A stretch of 64,000 bases of DNA from an uncultured Bacteroidota bacterium (GCA_937871435.1 CALMQM010000110.1:1-64000); one strand, 5' to 3'; shown: positions 27,706 through 37,894, counted from the first letter of the stretch. The notes: generated from the sequence alone by a model not told the origin. Translations and numbers: made by a program.

Positions 27706-28905
27706 TCATTTACTCATTGCGCCGCAAAAATCCAGAACAATTTTATCACTGGCAATAGTCATCGAACGAAATTCCTTGTGAGCGACAAGAAATACGATGA
27801 TATCCGCTTCCATAGCGGCTCTCAGCGTATCCGTGATTTCCAGTTCAGCATGTTTGCGGATATTGGGTTCCACCGCCATCACTTTGAATTTATCCGCTTC
27901 AAGTTCATGATAAATCTCCAAAGCCGGTGATTCACGCAAGTCATCGATATCCTGTTTATAAGAAAGACCCATGCAGGCAATCATCGGAGCACGACCGATG
28001 TCTTTCTGAAACTTCTTCGCCGCTGCTTTGATTTTTTTCATCACCCATTCTCTCTTGTAATTGTTGATTTGTCGGGCTTGCTTGATAATTTTCGCTTCGG
28101 TCGGAAATTCTGAAACAATGAACCATGGATCTACCGCGATGCAATGTCCGCCTACTCCTGGTCCCGGTTTCAGAATACGAACACGCGGATGCTTACTCGC
28201 CAGATCAATCAGTTCATTCACATTGATATTGGCTTTGTCACAAATCATACTCAGCTCATTGGCAAAAGCAATGTTCACATCACGGTATGCATTTTCAACG
28301 AGCTTGCACATTTCAGCGGTACGCGAATTGGTTTTGTGCAAATTTCCTCTTACAAATCTGGAATAAAAACGAACAGCAGATTCTGTACTTGCTTCATCAA
28401 TTCCTCCGATCACACGATCGTTCTGTTGCAATTCATAAATCACACTTCCGGGCAATACCCGCTCCGGACAATACGCTATCCAGATTTTATCGCGCAGTTC
28501 AGGGCGTTCTTTGAAAATAATTTTCGCCATCTTTTCTGTTGTTCCTACCGGACTGGTGGACTCGATAATGAAAAGATTTCCGGACTTCAAATGTGGCAAC
28601 ACCATGCGGGTTGCTTTTTCAACGAAGGATAAATCCGGCTGGTGATTTCCTTTGAATGGAGTTGGAACAGCAACTAAAAAAACATCTGCCGGCTTCACCT
28701 GAGTGGAAGCAAGCAAATGTCCGCGCTGAACACCGTAGTGTACAAGTCCTTCCAGATCCGGTTCTACAATGTGAATCTTTCCTTTGTTGATGGTATCTAC
28801 AACCGATTTATTGACATCCACTCCATTCACTGTAATACCTTTACTTGCGATCAACGCTGCTGTGGGTAAACCAATATACCCAAGTCCCATTATTGTTACA
28901 TTCAT
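27706..28905 (-). CDS. wecC: UDP-N-acetyl-D-mannosamine dehydrogenase
   Basis: Oxidises UDP-ManNAc to UDP-ManNAcA with two NAD+. The 399-residue chain shows the N-terminal Rossmann motif (GLGYIGLPTA), VPTPFKGNHQPDLS, ESTSPVGTTEKM and the catalytic Cys in GPGVGGHCIAVDPWF (about residue 258). The C-terminal UDP-binding domain has GLSYKQDIDDLRESPALEI. The HCIAVDPWF version points to the WecC branch rather than UDP-glucose dehydrogenase. With wecB just upstream, it makes an aminouronic acid for the surface polymer. Confidence 0.94.
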   Translation of the reverse strand: MNVTIMGLGYIGLPTAALIASKGITVNGVDVNKSVVDTINKGKIHIVEPDLEGLVHYGVQRGHLLASTQVKPADVFLVAVPTPFKGNHQPDLSFVEKATRMVLPHLKSGNLFIIESTSPVGTTEKMAKIIFKERPELRDKIWIAYCPERVLPGSVIYELQQNDRVIGGIDEASTESAVRFYSRFVRGNLHKTNSRTAEMCKLVENAYRDVNIAFANELSMICDKANINVNELIDLASKHPRVRILKPGPGVGGHCIAVDPWFIVSEFPTEAKIIKQARQINNYKREWVMKKIKAAAKKFQKDIGRAPMIACMGLSYKQDIDDLRESPALEIYHELEADKFKVMAVEPNIRKHAELEITDTLRAAMEADIIVFLVAHKEFRSMTIASDKIVLDFCGAMSK

Positions 28906-28964
28906 TGCTTTCTAATTTTGACAATCCATTCGCTCCGGGAGGTACAGAGGATAAATCAGCGATT

Positions 28965-30092
28965 CTAAATTTTATTAAGAATAATATCTGCTATCTGTTT
29001 GCATGCAGTTCCATCACCGTATGGATTTACTGCTTTGGCCATTTTTTCATATGCTGCTGGATCGGAAAGCAAATTGGTCAACTCACGAATAATTACTTCT
29101 CTGTTTGTTCCGACCAATTTCGCAGTACCTGCATCCACACCTTCCTGTCTTTCGGTTACTTCTCTCATTACGAGAACAGGTTTACCGAGAGCCGGTGCTT
29201 CTTCCTGTAAACCTCCGCTGTCCGTAAGCACGACATTGCATTTTTCCATGATCCAGATAAAATGCGGGTAATCCAATGGTGTGATCAAATGAACATTTGA
29301 TAATCCACTCAACAACCGATTGACAGGTTCCTGTACATTCGGATTCAGATGAACGGGATATACAAATTCTACTTCCTGAAATTGTGAAGCAACCGTTTTT
29401 ATGGCATTGCAAATATTTTCAAATGGTTCCCCGAAACTTTCACGACGATGTCCGGTGATGAGTACAATGCGTCGATCCATTTTTATTCCTTCGAATTTCT
29501 TCGCATACTCATGTTCGCCTTTTTCTTTGACCAAACGTAATCCCAGGAACAACGCATCAATGACCGTGTTGCCGACACAATGCACATGCTCGTGAATGTT
29601 TTCCCGGTGAAGATTATTTACTGACTGAATAGTTGGTGGAAAATGAAAATCCGCAAGATGTCCTGCCAGAATTCTGTTGAGTTCTTCCGGAAATGGAGAA
29701 TATTTATTGTCGCTGCGTAAACCGGCTTCAATGTGCGCGACTTTTATTTTTTTATAATACGCCGCGAGTGCTCCCACAAAAGATGTGGTTGTATCGCCTT
29801 GTACGAATACTATCTCCGGTTGAAATTCACTGAGAACCGGTTCCAGCGCTTTCAATCCATCTGCAGTTACATCGAACAAAGTCTGGTTAGGCTTCATAAT
29901 ATTCAAATCGTAATCAGGCACAATTCCAAAAAACTCCAGTACCTGATCCAGCATTTGTCGGTGTTGTCCGGTAACACACACTTTCACATTCGTGTTCCGC
30001 CTGGATTTGAATTCCTTTACAAGCGGAGCAAGTTTGATTGCCTCCGGACGAGTTCCAAATACAAACAACAATTTGATTGCTTTATCCTGCAT
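28965..30092 (-). CDS. wecB: UDP-N-acetylglucosamine 2-epimerase (non-hydrolysing)
   Basis: Interconverts UDP-GlcNAc and UDP-ManNAc in the cytoplasm. This 375-residue GT-B-fold enzyme has GTRPEAIKLAPLV at the N terminus, QGDTTTSF, AHIEAGLRS (about 120), TGHRRESFG (about 215), and SGGLQEEAPALGKPVLVMR in the C-terminal half. These are the substrate and catalytic motifs of the non-hydrolysing epimerases. The product feeds WecC, encoded 59 bp downstream. Confidence 0.95.
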   Translation of the reverse strand: MQDKAIKLLFVFGTRPEAIKLAPLVKEFKSRRNTNVKVCVTGQHRQMLDQVLEFFGIVPDYDLNIMKPNQTLFDVTADGLKALEPVLSEFQPEIVFVQGDTTTSFVGALAAYYKKIKVAHIEAGLRSDNKYSPFPEELNRILAGHLADFHFPPTIQSVNNLHRENIHEHVHCVGNTVIDALFLGLRLVKEKGEHEYAKKFEGIKMDRRIVLITGHRRESFGEPFENICNAIKTVASQFQEVEFVYPVHLNPNVQEPVNRLLSGLSNVHLITPLDYPHFIWIMEKCNVVLTDSGGLQEEAPALGKPVLVMREVTERQEGVDAGTAKLVGTNREVIIRELTNLLSDPAAYEKMAKAVNPYGDGTACKQIADIILNKI

Positions 30093-30253
30093 GAAAGATT
30101 CGGCTCCCGTAGATTTGATCGATTAGAAATTTGAGACTCTGAAAAACATCGTTTTGGCGAATGATTTCAGCTGTTTCACTATGCGGAAAAGCCACAAAGA
30201 AATCAGGCTTAATCCAGCTTGTTGTACAGTTTATAAGAAAAGGGGTTGCGATT

Positions 30254-31312
30254 TTACGCGATTTGGCGTGCTTTTTTGATCTTTAACAAAATCAAGGGCA
30301 ACTGTGTGAAAAGCAAAGCATTAGCCAGCAAAATGTAGAATACAAGAGCAGAATTTTCAGTCCTGAACAGATACGCCGCAGCCATGAAAAGTAAATTGAC
30401 GGCATAGAGGATTAAAGTTACAGTTCCGGGAGATAATCCCAGTTCAAGCATTTTGTGGTGCAAATGATTTCTGTCGGGTGAAAAGGGAGAGCGTCTTTTC
30501 AATATTCTAAGAGTAAATACACGGAGTGTATCAACTACCGGGATGATTAACATTGCAAGAACCATTACCGGCGCTGAACGGGAATCAAAAAGATCAGGTA
30601 TAAAAACGGCTTTGCTTAATTCCACAAAGCGCAAGGAGAGAACTGCAAGTATAAAACCAATCGTCATGGAACCTGTATCGCCCATAAAAATTCTGGCGGG
30701 ATGAAAATTGAACATCAGGAATCCAAGTAAAGCTCCACTCAGTGAGAATGACAATACAGCCATGAGCTTGTCCTGATACAACAAAAACAGGACACCAAAA
30801 GCCGCGGATGCTATGAAACCTAATCCGCCGGCCAAACCGTCTACTCCATCAATAAGATTGTAAGCATTGATGATAAACAATATTACCAGAACAGAAAGAA
30901 TCGCCAACACCCATACCGGAAGAGCATGCAATCCAAAAAGTCCGTGCATTCCCTGTAAGCGAATGTTGCAAAAAAGTACAACCAGCATGGCAGCTACAGC
31001 CTGTCCGAAAATTTTTGCAACAGGTTGCAATGGCATGATGTCGTCTCTCAAACCAAGAAAGAAGAGGATAATCAGAGAAGCAACGATAAACAAATGTTGT
31101 TGTTCAAAATATCCTGCGGCCCAAAAAGTAAACGAGAATATCGTAGCGGCGAATATTGCCAGTCCTCCGAGCAATGGAATTTTATCCGGATGAATTTTTC
31201 TTTCATTCGGCTCATCATACAATTCTACTTTACGTGCGACCCGGATCAATGACGGAATGGATGCCAGAGAAATCAGAAACGCGGTAATTGCAGATGGGAG
31301 TAATGGCTGCAT
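30254..31312 (-). CDS. wecA: Undecaprenyl-phosphate N-acetylhexosamine-1-phosphate transferase
   Basis: Starts lipid-linked repeat-unit synthesis by moving a sugar-1-phosphate from a UDP-sugar to undecaprenyl phosphate. This 352-residue polytopic protein of the MraY/WecA family has RKIHPDKIPLLGG, the metal-binding NLIDGVDGLAGG (about 155), MGDTGSMTIGF (about 215) and DRNHLHHKMLELG (about 285), the HHxH-type motif of the WecA/TagO group. It is the only initiating transferase in the window, so both polymer systems may rely on it or on one encoded elsewhere. It is divergent from the gene at 31516. Confidence 0.92.
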   Translation of the reverse strand: MQPLLPSAITAFLISLASIPSLIRVARKVELYDEPNERKIHPDKIPLLGGLAIFAATIFSFTFWAAGYFEQQHLFIVASLIILFFLGLRDDIMPLQPVAKIFGQAVAAMLVVLFCNIRLQGMHGLFGLHALPVWVLAILSVLVILFIINAYNLIDGVDGLAGGLGFIASAAFGVLFLLYQDKLMAVLSFSLSGALLGFLMFNFHPARIFMGDTGSMTIGFILAVLSLRFVELSKAVFIPDLFDSRSAPVMVLAMLIIPVVDTLRVFTLRILKRRSPFSPDRNHLHHKMLELGLSPGTVTLILYAVNLLFMAAAYLFRTENSALVFYILLANALLFTQLPLILLKIKKARQIA

Positions 31313-31515
31313 TGCAAATTTGTTCCTTCAAAGATAAGTAATGAATCCGGCTTCCTTTTCGGGCTATACAAAGAATATGAACATTTTAGAGAGAATTGTG
31401 TGATCTCCGAAAATCGTTTCAAAATGGAATTTACGACTTTTTATGTTCAACAGAAGTACTTTATTTTCAGTATACTTGTATTTCTAAAAAAATTGTTCTT
31501 CAACACATATTCAGC

Positions 31516-33372
31516 ATGAAAAAACCATTACTCCTCCTGTTTTTGTTTTTCATTGTACAGCGCACAACTCTGTTGGCCTGTAATGCGAACTTCACTCACA
31601 CCTATGCATGTGCCGGAGATACAGTCTTCTTTGAAGCACTGGATCAGGCAGCAGTGTATACCTGGGATTTCGGTGATACTGCTTCCGGAGTCGCTAATAT
31701 TTCTCACGATACAGACAGCTATCACATTTTTGTAAACCCCGGAACATACTATGTAACATTGTTTGTGAATATAGGTGCAGAATGGGATTACAAAACACAA
31801 ATTCTTCATATCGGTACCGATTGTTTCAATGCTGACTTCAGTGAATTGTGTGGTGGCAATAAGGATTTTAATTTTACCAATGAGTCAACAGGCGCATACA
31901 CTTCCGTGCTCTGGAATTTTGGAGATCCTTCCACAGGAACTTCCGATACTTCCACAAGCGTAAATGCCTATCATGCATACAGCACCACCGGAACATACAC
32001 TGTGACTTTGATTATCAGCGATGGAACACAATCTGATACACTCATTCGACAGGTAACAGTACAACCAACCTGCCTCACAGCGACATTCTACAATTTCCTC
32101 GGAGGAGATTGTGTGCAGAATACGACAACCATGCAGGTTTCATACTTCGGAAATCCTACATCTTATTACTGGGACTTTGGCGATCCCTCCACAGGTATTT
32201 CTAATTTTTCTACCGATTCATTGGGAGTACATGCATTCAGTGCTGTCGGCGTGTATCTGGTTACACTGGTAGTGAGTGATGGAATGAGAACCGATACTTT
32301 TTATACAGTACAGGATATTATCGACTGTGACATCTATCCGGGGAATGCCAACCGTGACGGTGAAGTGAATATGGAAGATTTATTCGCCATTGGAATTTCT
32401 TTCGGTGATACCGGTACAAGCAGATCCACTACAAGTTTGAGTTGGGCTCCACAAACCTGTGCAGACTGGTCAAGCGGAAATTTCATGGGAAATATGTATG
32501 TGCAGCGACTGGTTGACAAGAAGAATGCGGATTGCAATGGCGATGGTAGCATTGGTCTGCACGATGTAGACGCTGTTAACCTGAACTACGGAAACCACGT
32601 TCCTCATTATGCGCACAATGATTTGATGATGCCTTTACAGGTAAGAGTTACCGATCCTGTTCTGGAGGTAAATCCGGGAGTATTCAATTACCTGGCAAAT
32701 GACACCGTCACATTAAGTATCGACTTGTCAGCATTGGATTCCGTGTGGAATGTTTACGGTATTGCAGCCACCATTCATTATGATCCCAATCACATTGTCC
32801 CCGGAACCATGAGTATTTCCTTTGGAAACGGATGGCTCGGAACAAGTGGAAATGATATGTTTGGTTTATATAAAGATTTTTATGCCGATGGCTATATTGA
32901 ATTCGGGATGGTGAGAAACAATAAAATGAATGCTAACGGAAATGGAGCTATCGCCACTTTGCAATTTGTTTTGAACGGAAACACAGGTTCAATGGCATTC
33001 GAAGTAGACCCGCTCGTTAAAATGATTTCCATCGGAATGTTCTCCTCTCAGGAAATTTTCACTCCTGTAAATGTCAGCACAAACTCTATTCAGGCTGTCA
33101 TCACCGGTGTGGATGACTTCACTTTATCTCCCATGGTATTGTATCCAAATCCTGCACAGGATAAATTTGTCGTATCCCTTCGCGATGGAAATAGTTCAGG
33201 AGAATGGTACCTGCTTGATGCAGTTGGAAAAATTGTGTCGCACGGAATTCAATCAAATGAATCCGTTCATAGTTTTTCAATTTCAACTGATGATTTACCA
33301 GCCGGCGTTTATTCGTTCTCATTCCATTCAAATGGTAAACAATTCCAAAAAGCTTTGACGATAGTAAAATGA
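31516..33372 (+). CDS. PKD / dockerin-like / cohesin-like T9SS protein
   Basis: The start is placed at the ATG at 31516 (MKKPLLLLFLFF...), which gives a signal peptide; the product is 618 residues. Three PKD domains (about 25-105, 106-188, 189-270) carry YTWDFGD or LWNFGDP/YYWDFGDP and G-x-Y-x-V-T-L motifs. Next come two dockerin-type calcium loops (about 277-295, GNANRDGEVNMEDLFAIG; about 340-362, ADCNGDGSIGLHDVDAVN), separated by an insert of about 50 residues. A cohesin-like beta domain follows (about 370-520; VTLSIDLSALDSVWNVYGIAATIHYDP). The end (about 540-618; YPNPAQDKFVVSL ... QKALTIVK) is a T9SS sorting domain. It is exported to the surface; no enzymatic motif is seen. A regulator gene follows 4 bp later. 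Confidence 0.82.
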   Translation: MKKPLLLLFLFFIVQRTTLLACNANFTHTYACAGDTVFFEALDQAAVYTWDFGDTASGVANISHDTDSYHIFVNPGTYYVTLFVNIGAEWDYKTQILHIGTDCFNADFSELCGGNKDFNFTNESTGAYTSVLWNFGDPSTGTSDTSTSVNAYHAYSTTGTYTVTLIISDGTQSDTLIRQVTVQPTCLTATFYNFLGGDCVQNTTTMQVSYFGNPTSYYWDFGDPSTGISNFSTDSLGVHAFSAVGVYLVTLVVSDGMRTDTFYTVQDIIDCDIYPGNANRDGEVNMEDLFAIGISFGDTGTSRSTTSLSWAPQTCADWSSGNFMGNMYVQRLVDKKNADCNGDGSIGLHDVDAVNLNYGNHVPHYAHNDLMMPLQVRVTDPVLEVNPGVFNYLANDTVTLSIDLSALDSVWNVYGIAATIHYDPNHIVPGTMSISFGNGWLGTSGNDMFGLYKDFYADGYIEFGMVRNNKMNANGNGAIATLQFVLNGNTGSMAFEVDPLVKMISIGMFSSQEIFTPVNVSTNSIQAVITGVDDFTLSPMVLYPNPAQDKFVVSLRDGNSSGEWYLLDAVGKIVSHGIQSNESVHSFSISTDDLPAGVYSFSFHSNGKQFQKALTIVK

Positions 33373-33376
33373 ACGA

Positions 33377-35047
33377 ATGAAGGATGATTTCTTTATTCGA
33401 AAATTTAGAATTTATTTCTCTGTAAATATGTCAAGGCTGACCGGAGTTTGCATCGCGTTTCTCATTGTCAATATTTTCAGTGCATTGGAATGTGAGGCTG
33501 TAACTTCTCGTCAACTTATAGAGAATGGCTGGGAAGAATTGTTCAGAGACAATGATGTTCAGGCATTGCGACTTTTCGGAGAAGCTTATGAAAAAGCAAA
33601 ATCAGAAAATGACACCGAAGCGGTCGCTTTGTCCTTGCTTGACATGGGCATTTGTAGTTATAGCGTAAGCTATAGCGACGGCCTTGATTATGCGCTCCGT
33701 GCCATGGATGAATTCAGGAAATTCGAACATAGCAATGCTGCACTGGCATTACAAGGGAGAAGCAAATGTTTGCAACTGATCAGCACGATAAACAGTCGTC
33801 AGGGCAAATTCAAAGAAGCCATCGCACTGAGTAAGGAGGCATTGTTAGGATTTCCACAAGAGCGCGACACAACCACTTATCTGGGAATTATATTCAATAG
33901 TCTTGGTAATGCATATGCAAAAATCGGGAAGCAGGACTCTTCTGATTATTTCCACCGGAAAGCATTGGATGAGAGAACGAAGATGAATACGCTTCACTAT
34001 CTGCCGGTCTCTCTCATCAGTGTAGCAGATATAGAATCAAGACTTGGAAACAAAGTCGCGAGTAAAACTTTATACGACCGGGCTTTTCAGATTTCCGACA
34101 GCACAGGGAACAAGCAGGAAGAAGTGATGGCATTATTAGGACTGGGGAAATGGTCATTGAAATTTCTCAACGATAAAGCTGAAGCTGAACATAAATATTC
34201 AGACGCGGCAAATATTGCGCGTGGACTCACAGATCGTTCCTTTTACCTCACTGCTCTTGACCACCTCATCGAACTAAAAAAAATGCAGGGAGATTTTCCC
34301 AAAGCATTTCAGTTGATGAAGGAAGAATCAGCTATTCACGATTCCATGTATTCCTGGGAAAAACAAAAAATCCAGAATACGTTGGAGATTCAGTTTGATG
34401 TTGCTGAAAAAGAGCGTCAGCTGAAACTTATTCAAAAAGAAAATGACATTTCCAGGCTGACCAATTATTTACTTTGGGCCGGTATCGCTCTCGTGTTATT
34501 GATTTCAATCAGTATCATATACCTGATTCGCAGAAAACATCAGAGAGATAAAGTTTTACTTCATACTCAGGAAGAATTGGTAAAAGCTTTGGAACAACAG
34601 AAAGCGATGCGTGAACAGTTCATGCAAAATGAATTGGAATTCAAAGAATCTCAACTTTCCGCATTGACTGTCCAGATGTTGCAAAAAAATGAGTTGATGC
34701 AGGAGCTGAAGGAAAAAGTAGAAGCTGATCAGTCGATTTCCAAAGACAGTCCGCTTAGCAGACTGGTGAACAAAGGACAGAATCAGGAAAAAGAATGGGC
34801 CGATTTTAACGTGCAGTTTGAGAGTATTAACAAGAATTTTTACGAAAGAATACGTCAGGCTTATCCGGACATCAGTCCGAACGACCTGAAAGTTTGTGCT
34901 CTGATTAAACTCAATTTATCTATCAAAGAGATGGCCGGGATCCTTAATATTTCACCGGATAGTGTCAAAACAGCACGTTATCGTTTGCGAAAAAAACTTC
35001 AGCTTAATTCCGAGGATAATCTCACGGAATTCATCCTGAAACTTTGA
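33377..35047 (+). CDS. TPR-transmembrane-coiled-coil-HTH regulator
   Basis: A 556-residue protein with a signal or anchor segment (about 18-40), TPR-like helical repeats (about 45-345), one transmembrane helix (about 363-384), a coiled coil (about 385-450), and a C-terminal helix-turn-helix (about 493-556; SPNDLKVCALIKLNLSIKEMAGILNISPDSVKTARYRLRKKL) resembling LuxR/GerE-type domains. This layout puts the sensor repeats in the periplasm and a DNA-binding domain in the cytoplasm. It is common in Bacteroidota but poorly understood. The start is 4 bp after the PKD-protein stop, so the two are probably co-transcribed. An alternative start is the ATG at 33428. What it controls is unknown; its neighbours are the first candidates. 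Confidence 0.82.
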   Translation: MKDDFFIRKFRIYFSVNMSRLTGVCIAFLIVNIFSALECEAVTSRQLIENGWEELFRDNDVQALRLFGEAYEKAKSENDTEAVALSLLDMGICSYSVSYSDGLDYALRAMDEFRKFEHSNAALALQGRSKCLQLISTINSRQGKFKEAIALSKEALLGFPQERDTTTYLGIIFNSLGNAYAKIGKQDSSDYFHRKALDERTKMNTLHYLPVSLISVADIESRLGNKVASKTLYDRAFQISDSTGNKQEEVMALLGLGKWSLKFLNDKAEAEHKYSDAANIARGLTDRSFYLTALDHLIELKKMQGDFPKAFQLMKEESAIHDSMYSWEKQKIQNTLEIQFDVAEKERQLKLIQKENDISRLTNYLLWAGIALVLLISISIIYLIRRKHQRDKVLLHTQEELVKALEQQKAMREQFMQNELEFKESQLSALTVQMLQKNELMQELKEKVEADQSISKDSPLSRLVNKGQNQEKEWADFNVQFESINKNFYERIRQAYPDISPNDLKVCALIKLNLSIKEMAGILNISPDSVKTARYRLRKKLQLNSEDNLTEFILKL

Positions 35048-35201
35048 AAAGCCGTTAAATTGCAAATTGTTTACCTCCCGTATACTGATTTTGGGAGCCA
35101 TGTCTACCTCAAGTCTACCTGAATTTCTTGGTAAAAAAACAAAGCGGATATAGTTTTACCTCAACTAACCAGAAAAAAAAAACAAACAAAAAATTCCGCT
35201 T

Positions 35202-36119
35202 ATGAAAAAGATTTTACCTCTCCTGATCCTCGCCCTGATATGTTGTCAGCTCTCCTCCTTTGCTCAAATTCCAAATGGCGATTTTGAAAATCTGAATTCG
35301 GATGGAACCATCAGCAATTGGGGAAATGTTTATATCACCCAAATCGTGGTGGATTCTTCCGGTAATGTGGTTCTTGATTCAATCGTTGCAGACGGACCTT
35401 ACTATCAAAAGACTACGGATGCATACTCCGGAATGTATGCCATGGAAATGAGAAATTCATACGATTTTACGTTGAACACAGGCAGAGCCGGGAGCGTAAG
35501 TTCTGATGCTGATTCAGTGTACTCTGCCTGGGGTTCACTCGAATTCGTGAATATTCAAATGCAACCCACAGATTTTAGCTTCTATTACAAATATACTTCC
35601 GTCGGAAACGATACGGGAATTGCAAGTTTAATTGTTTATGATACACTGGGGTATCAGGTAGGAAATGCGACAGTTCTGTTTACAGGTTCCAATTCAACCT
35701 ATCAATACGTTTCAATGCCAGTTCAATATACAGGAACAGATCCGGTTGCATTTTACTCTCTGAATTTCAGTACAAAATTCAGTGCAGCAGATTATCCGAC
35801 TTCACCCAATCTGGGTTCAAGACTGACAATTGATGATGTTCGTATGAGCGGCACAACAGGAATAGAATCATCCGGACTTCGTGAAAATAATTTTTCATTG
35901 TATCCGAATCCGGCCCGCAATCTGATTAACATTAATTCAAAATACCAGGGTGAAGTGAATTTCAAAATTTTTGATGCTTTTGGAAAAGTAGTTGCGTCAG
36001 GAATTCTATCTCAAGGGATACAAACTATTTCTGTTTCATCTTTTGATGCGGGAATTTATTCCATGGATCTGAATTGCACAGGAAAATCTGTTCAATCTCG
36101 TTTCGTGGTAATTAAATAA
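35202..36119 (+). CDS. Small secreted T9SS protein, carbohydrate-binding-like
   Basis: A 305-residue protein with a signal peptide (about 1-21, ending SSFAQ), followed by IPNGDFENLNSDGTISNWGN, the usual opening of jelly-roll carbohydrate-binding-type domains. The domain runs to about residue 225 and ends SRLTIDDVRMSG. A T9SS sorting domain closes the protein (YPNPARNLININ ... SRFVVIK). It lies 154 bp behind the TPR-HTH regulator on the same strand and so may be its target. Ligand unknown. Confidence 0.8.
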   Translation: MKKILPLLILALICCQLSSFAQIPNGDFENLNSDGTISNWGNVYITQIVVDSSGNVVLDSIVADGPYYQKTTDAYSGMYAMEMRNSYDFTLNTGRAGSVSSDADSVYSAWGSLEFVNIQMQPTDFSFYYKYTSVGNDTGIASLIVYDTLGYQVGNATVLFTGSNSTYQYVSMPVQYTGTDPVAFYSLNFSTKFSAADYPTSPNLGSRLTIDDVRMSGTTGIESSGLRENNFSLYPNPARNLININSKYQGEVNFKIFDAFGKVVASGILSQGIQTISVSSFDAGIYSMDLNCTGKSVQSRFVVIK

Positions 36120-36298
36120 TCCGATAAGAAAAAAATATTCTTTACAGAAAGATCAGGATGTAAGATACATCTGATATGATAATCTGTTTTCCAATTGGTT
36201 TATCGGGTAATCTTTCCGCAGGGAATCCGGATGATAATTTCTATCTCCGGTTTCTCTGTCGAAGGTTTCAATTCCTGAATCATAAACAATTCAGGAAA

Positions 36299-37894
36299 TC
36301 AGAAATCGAAATAATAATTTTCGAGTGAAGTTCTCAGTCCGAAAAAAATCAGCATGGACTGATCATTACTATTTACATTTTTAAATTGTCGGCTTGCTAC
36401 TCCCAGTTCAATATTGAAATTCGTTTTTGGATTCACGAGGTAATCAATCCGGAATTCAACTGAGTTTAATGTGCTGCTCAAACCCTGGAACATGCGGTTT
36501 CCATATTCACGGTAATAGCTGTCATAATTTTTGAAAATATCATTTCCAAGATTCGCGCTGCCGGTATCTCTTCCCATTTTTGCATATTGAATTTTCAGTT
36601 CCGCGAAAATATTTTTCCATCTGTAGTTGATAAAAGAAACTGATTCCACAAAATCAGAACCCAATGGATGCGCTAAGGGTTGATTGGCATTGGAATAATT
36701 CTGAGAATTGCTTCTGTGCGAATAGGTGAACGGACGTACAAAATTAAATTCCGTCTGCAAGTTCAGCTGCTTCACTCCGAATAGATTCCAGGATTTATAT
36801 CCGAGTTGAAAAGCCTGCTTGTTTGCCCACCAGCCATTTCCGGCACGTACTTCAGCGAGCAGAAATTCATCCAACATAAGTTGCGCATAGACTGTATTTC
36901 GTGAATTCAATTTCCAGCGGATATTGGAACCAAGCAGTGCATTGTCTGGCGAGCCCACCGAATTTTCAACAGGACGAAGGAAAATGATCGGATTCAGATA
37001 ATGCAATTCATACCCGCGTGAAGCTGCCGGTTTCCACATGACTGCTTCGAAGATACCAACAGACAAAGAATTTTTCTTTCCAACATTCACATCCAGATTG
37101 TGAATGGTACTGTACTTTTTTGTGTATCCGATATTTTCATCATAACCTCCGCGCATATTTTGCAAAACTATATAATAGACGGAGTAACGGAATTTCCAGA
37201 AGGTCATGTGTATCCTCAAAAAGGGATAACTGTAGGTATTGTCTGATAGCAGGAGAGATCTGTAACCATCTCCGATAAAATTTTTATCGTTCGCAAGAAG
37301 GAAATCAAAGTGTTTCCCGGCACGATAACCTACTCCGCCGGTAGCCTGACTAAAATCAAAAGATTCATTTGCCAGAAACTTGACTTTACCTTGTCCGGGA
37401 ACAATGGAATCTTTGCGAACAAGACTGTCTATGTATCCGGCGTATCGAGCCTGATTTTCGTGGAATCCTGAATAGAAGTAAAACTTATCATTCATATTTC
37501 CCATCACAAGAACACCCCGTGTATTCACGTACACCGTACGGTCGTTTTTCTGATCCTTGCCAAATGAAAGATTAAAAACCGGATCAACAGAAAGTTTGAT
37601 ATCATCGGCATCCACTGCAAGAAAATGTTCCTTGCGTAATTTTCTTCCCACCCAGGTTTTGTAAAATTTAGAATCCAGTAAATGAAGCGCGAGAGTTGAA
37701 TCAATATTAGCTAGCTGATTCAATTCAGGAAATGCGTAAGGAAGTATAGACGTATGCAAACCACTTGTATCCGCATTCAGAATCGAACCTATTCTTGTAT
37801 TCGCGTCACGATTAAGTGTAAACAAATATTCCTGTGAAAAAAGCGGTCGGCTTAAGCACAATAAGAACATCAAAATTCCGACTCTCAGTTTCAT
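36299..37894 (-). CDS. RemB / Wzi-like outer-membrane capsule assembly protein
   Basis: A 531-residue protein with a signal peptide (about 1-20, ending LFSQ) and a long series of amphipathic aromatic strands ending in FDF, as in outer-membrane beta-barrels. The central HFDFLLANDKNFIGDGYRSLLLSDN and YPFLRIHMTFWKFRYSVYYI segments resemble the capsule-assembly Wzi family and Flavobacterium RemB. Wzi helps hold exported capsule at the surface; RemB is a cell-surface gliding protein. Its place between the two polysaccharide clusters fits an export or attachment role. I lean to RemB/Wzi from pattern memory, without a search. Confidence 0.75.
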   Translation of the reverse strand: MKLRVGILMFLLCLSRPLFSQEYLFTLNRDANTRIGSILNADTSGLHTSILPYAFPELNQLANIDSTLALHLLDSKFYKTWVGRKLRKEHFLAVDADDIKLSVDPVFNLSFGKDQKNDRTVYVNTRGVLVMGNMNDKFYFYSGFHENQARYAGYIDSLVRKDSIVPGQGKVKFLANESFDFSQATGGVGYRAGKHFDFLLANDKNFIGDGYRSLLLSDNTYSYPFLRIHMTFWKFRYSVYYIVLQNMRGGYDENIGYTKKYSTIHNLDVNVGKKNSLSVGIFEAVMWKPAASRGYELHYLNPIIFLRPVENSVGSPDNALLGSNIRWKLNSRNTVYAQLMLDEFLLAEVRAGNGWWANKQAFQLGYKSWNLFGVKQLNLQTEFNFVRPFTYSHRSNSQNYSNANQPLAHPLGSDFVESVSFINYRWKNIFAELKIQYAKMGRDTGSANLGNDIFKNYDSYYREYGNRMFQGLSSTLNSVEFRIDYLVNPKTNFNIELGVASRQFKNVNSNDQSMLIFFGLRTSLENYYFDF

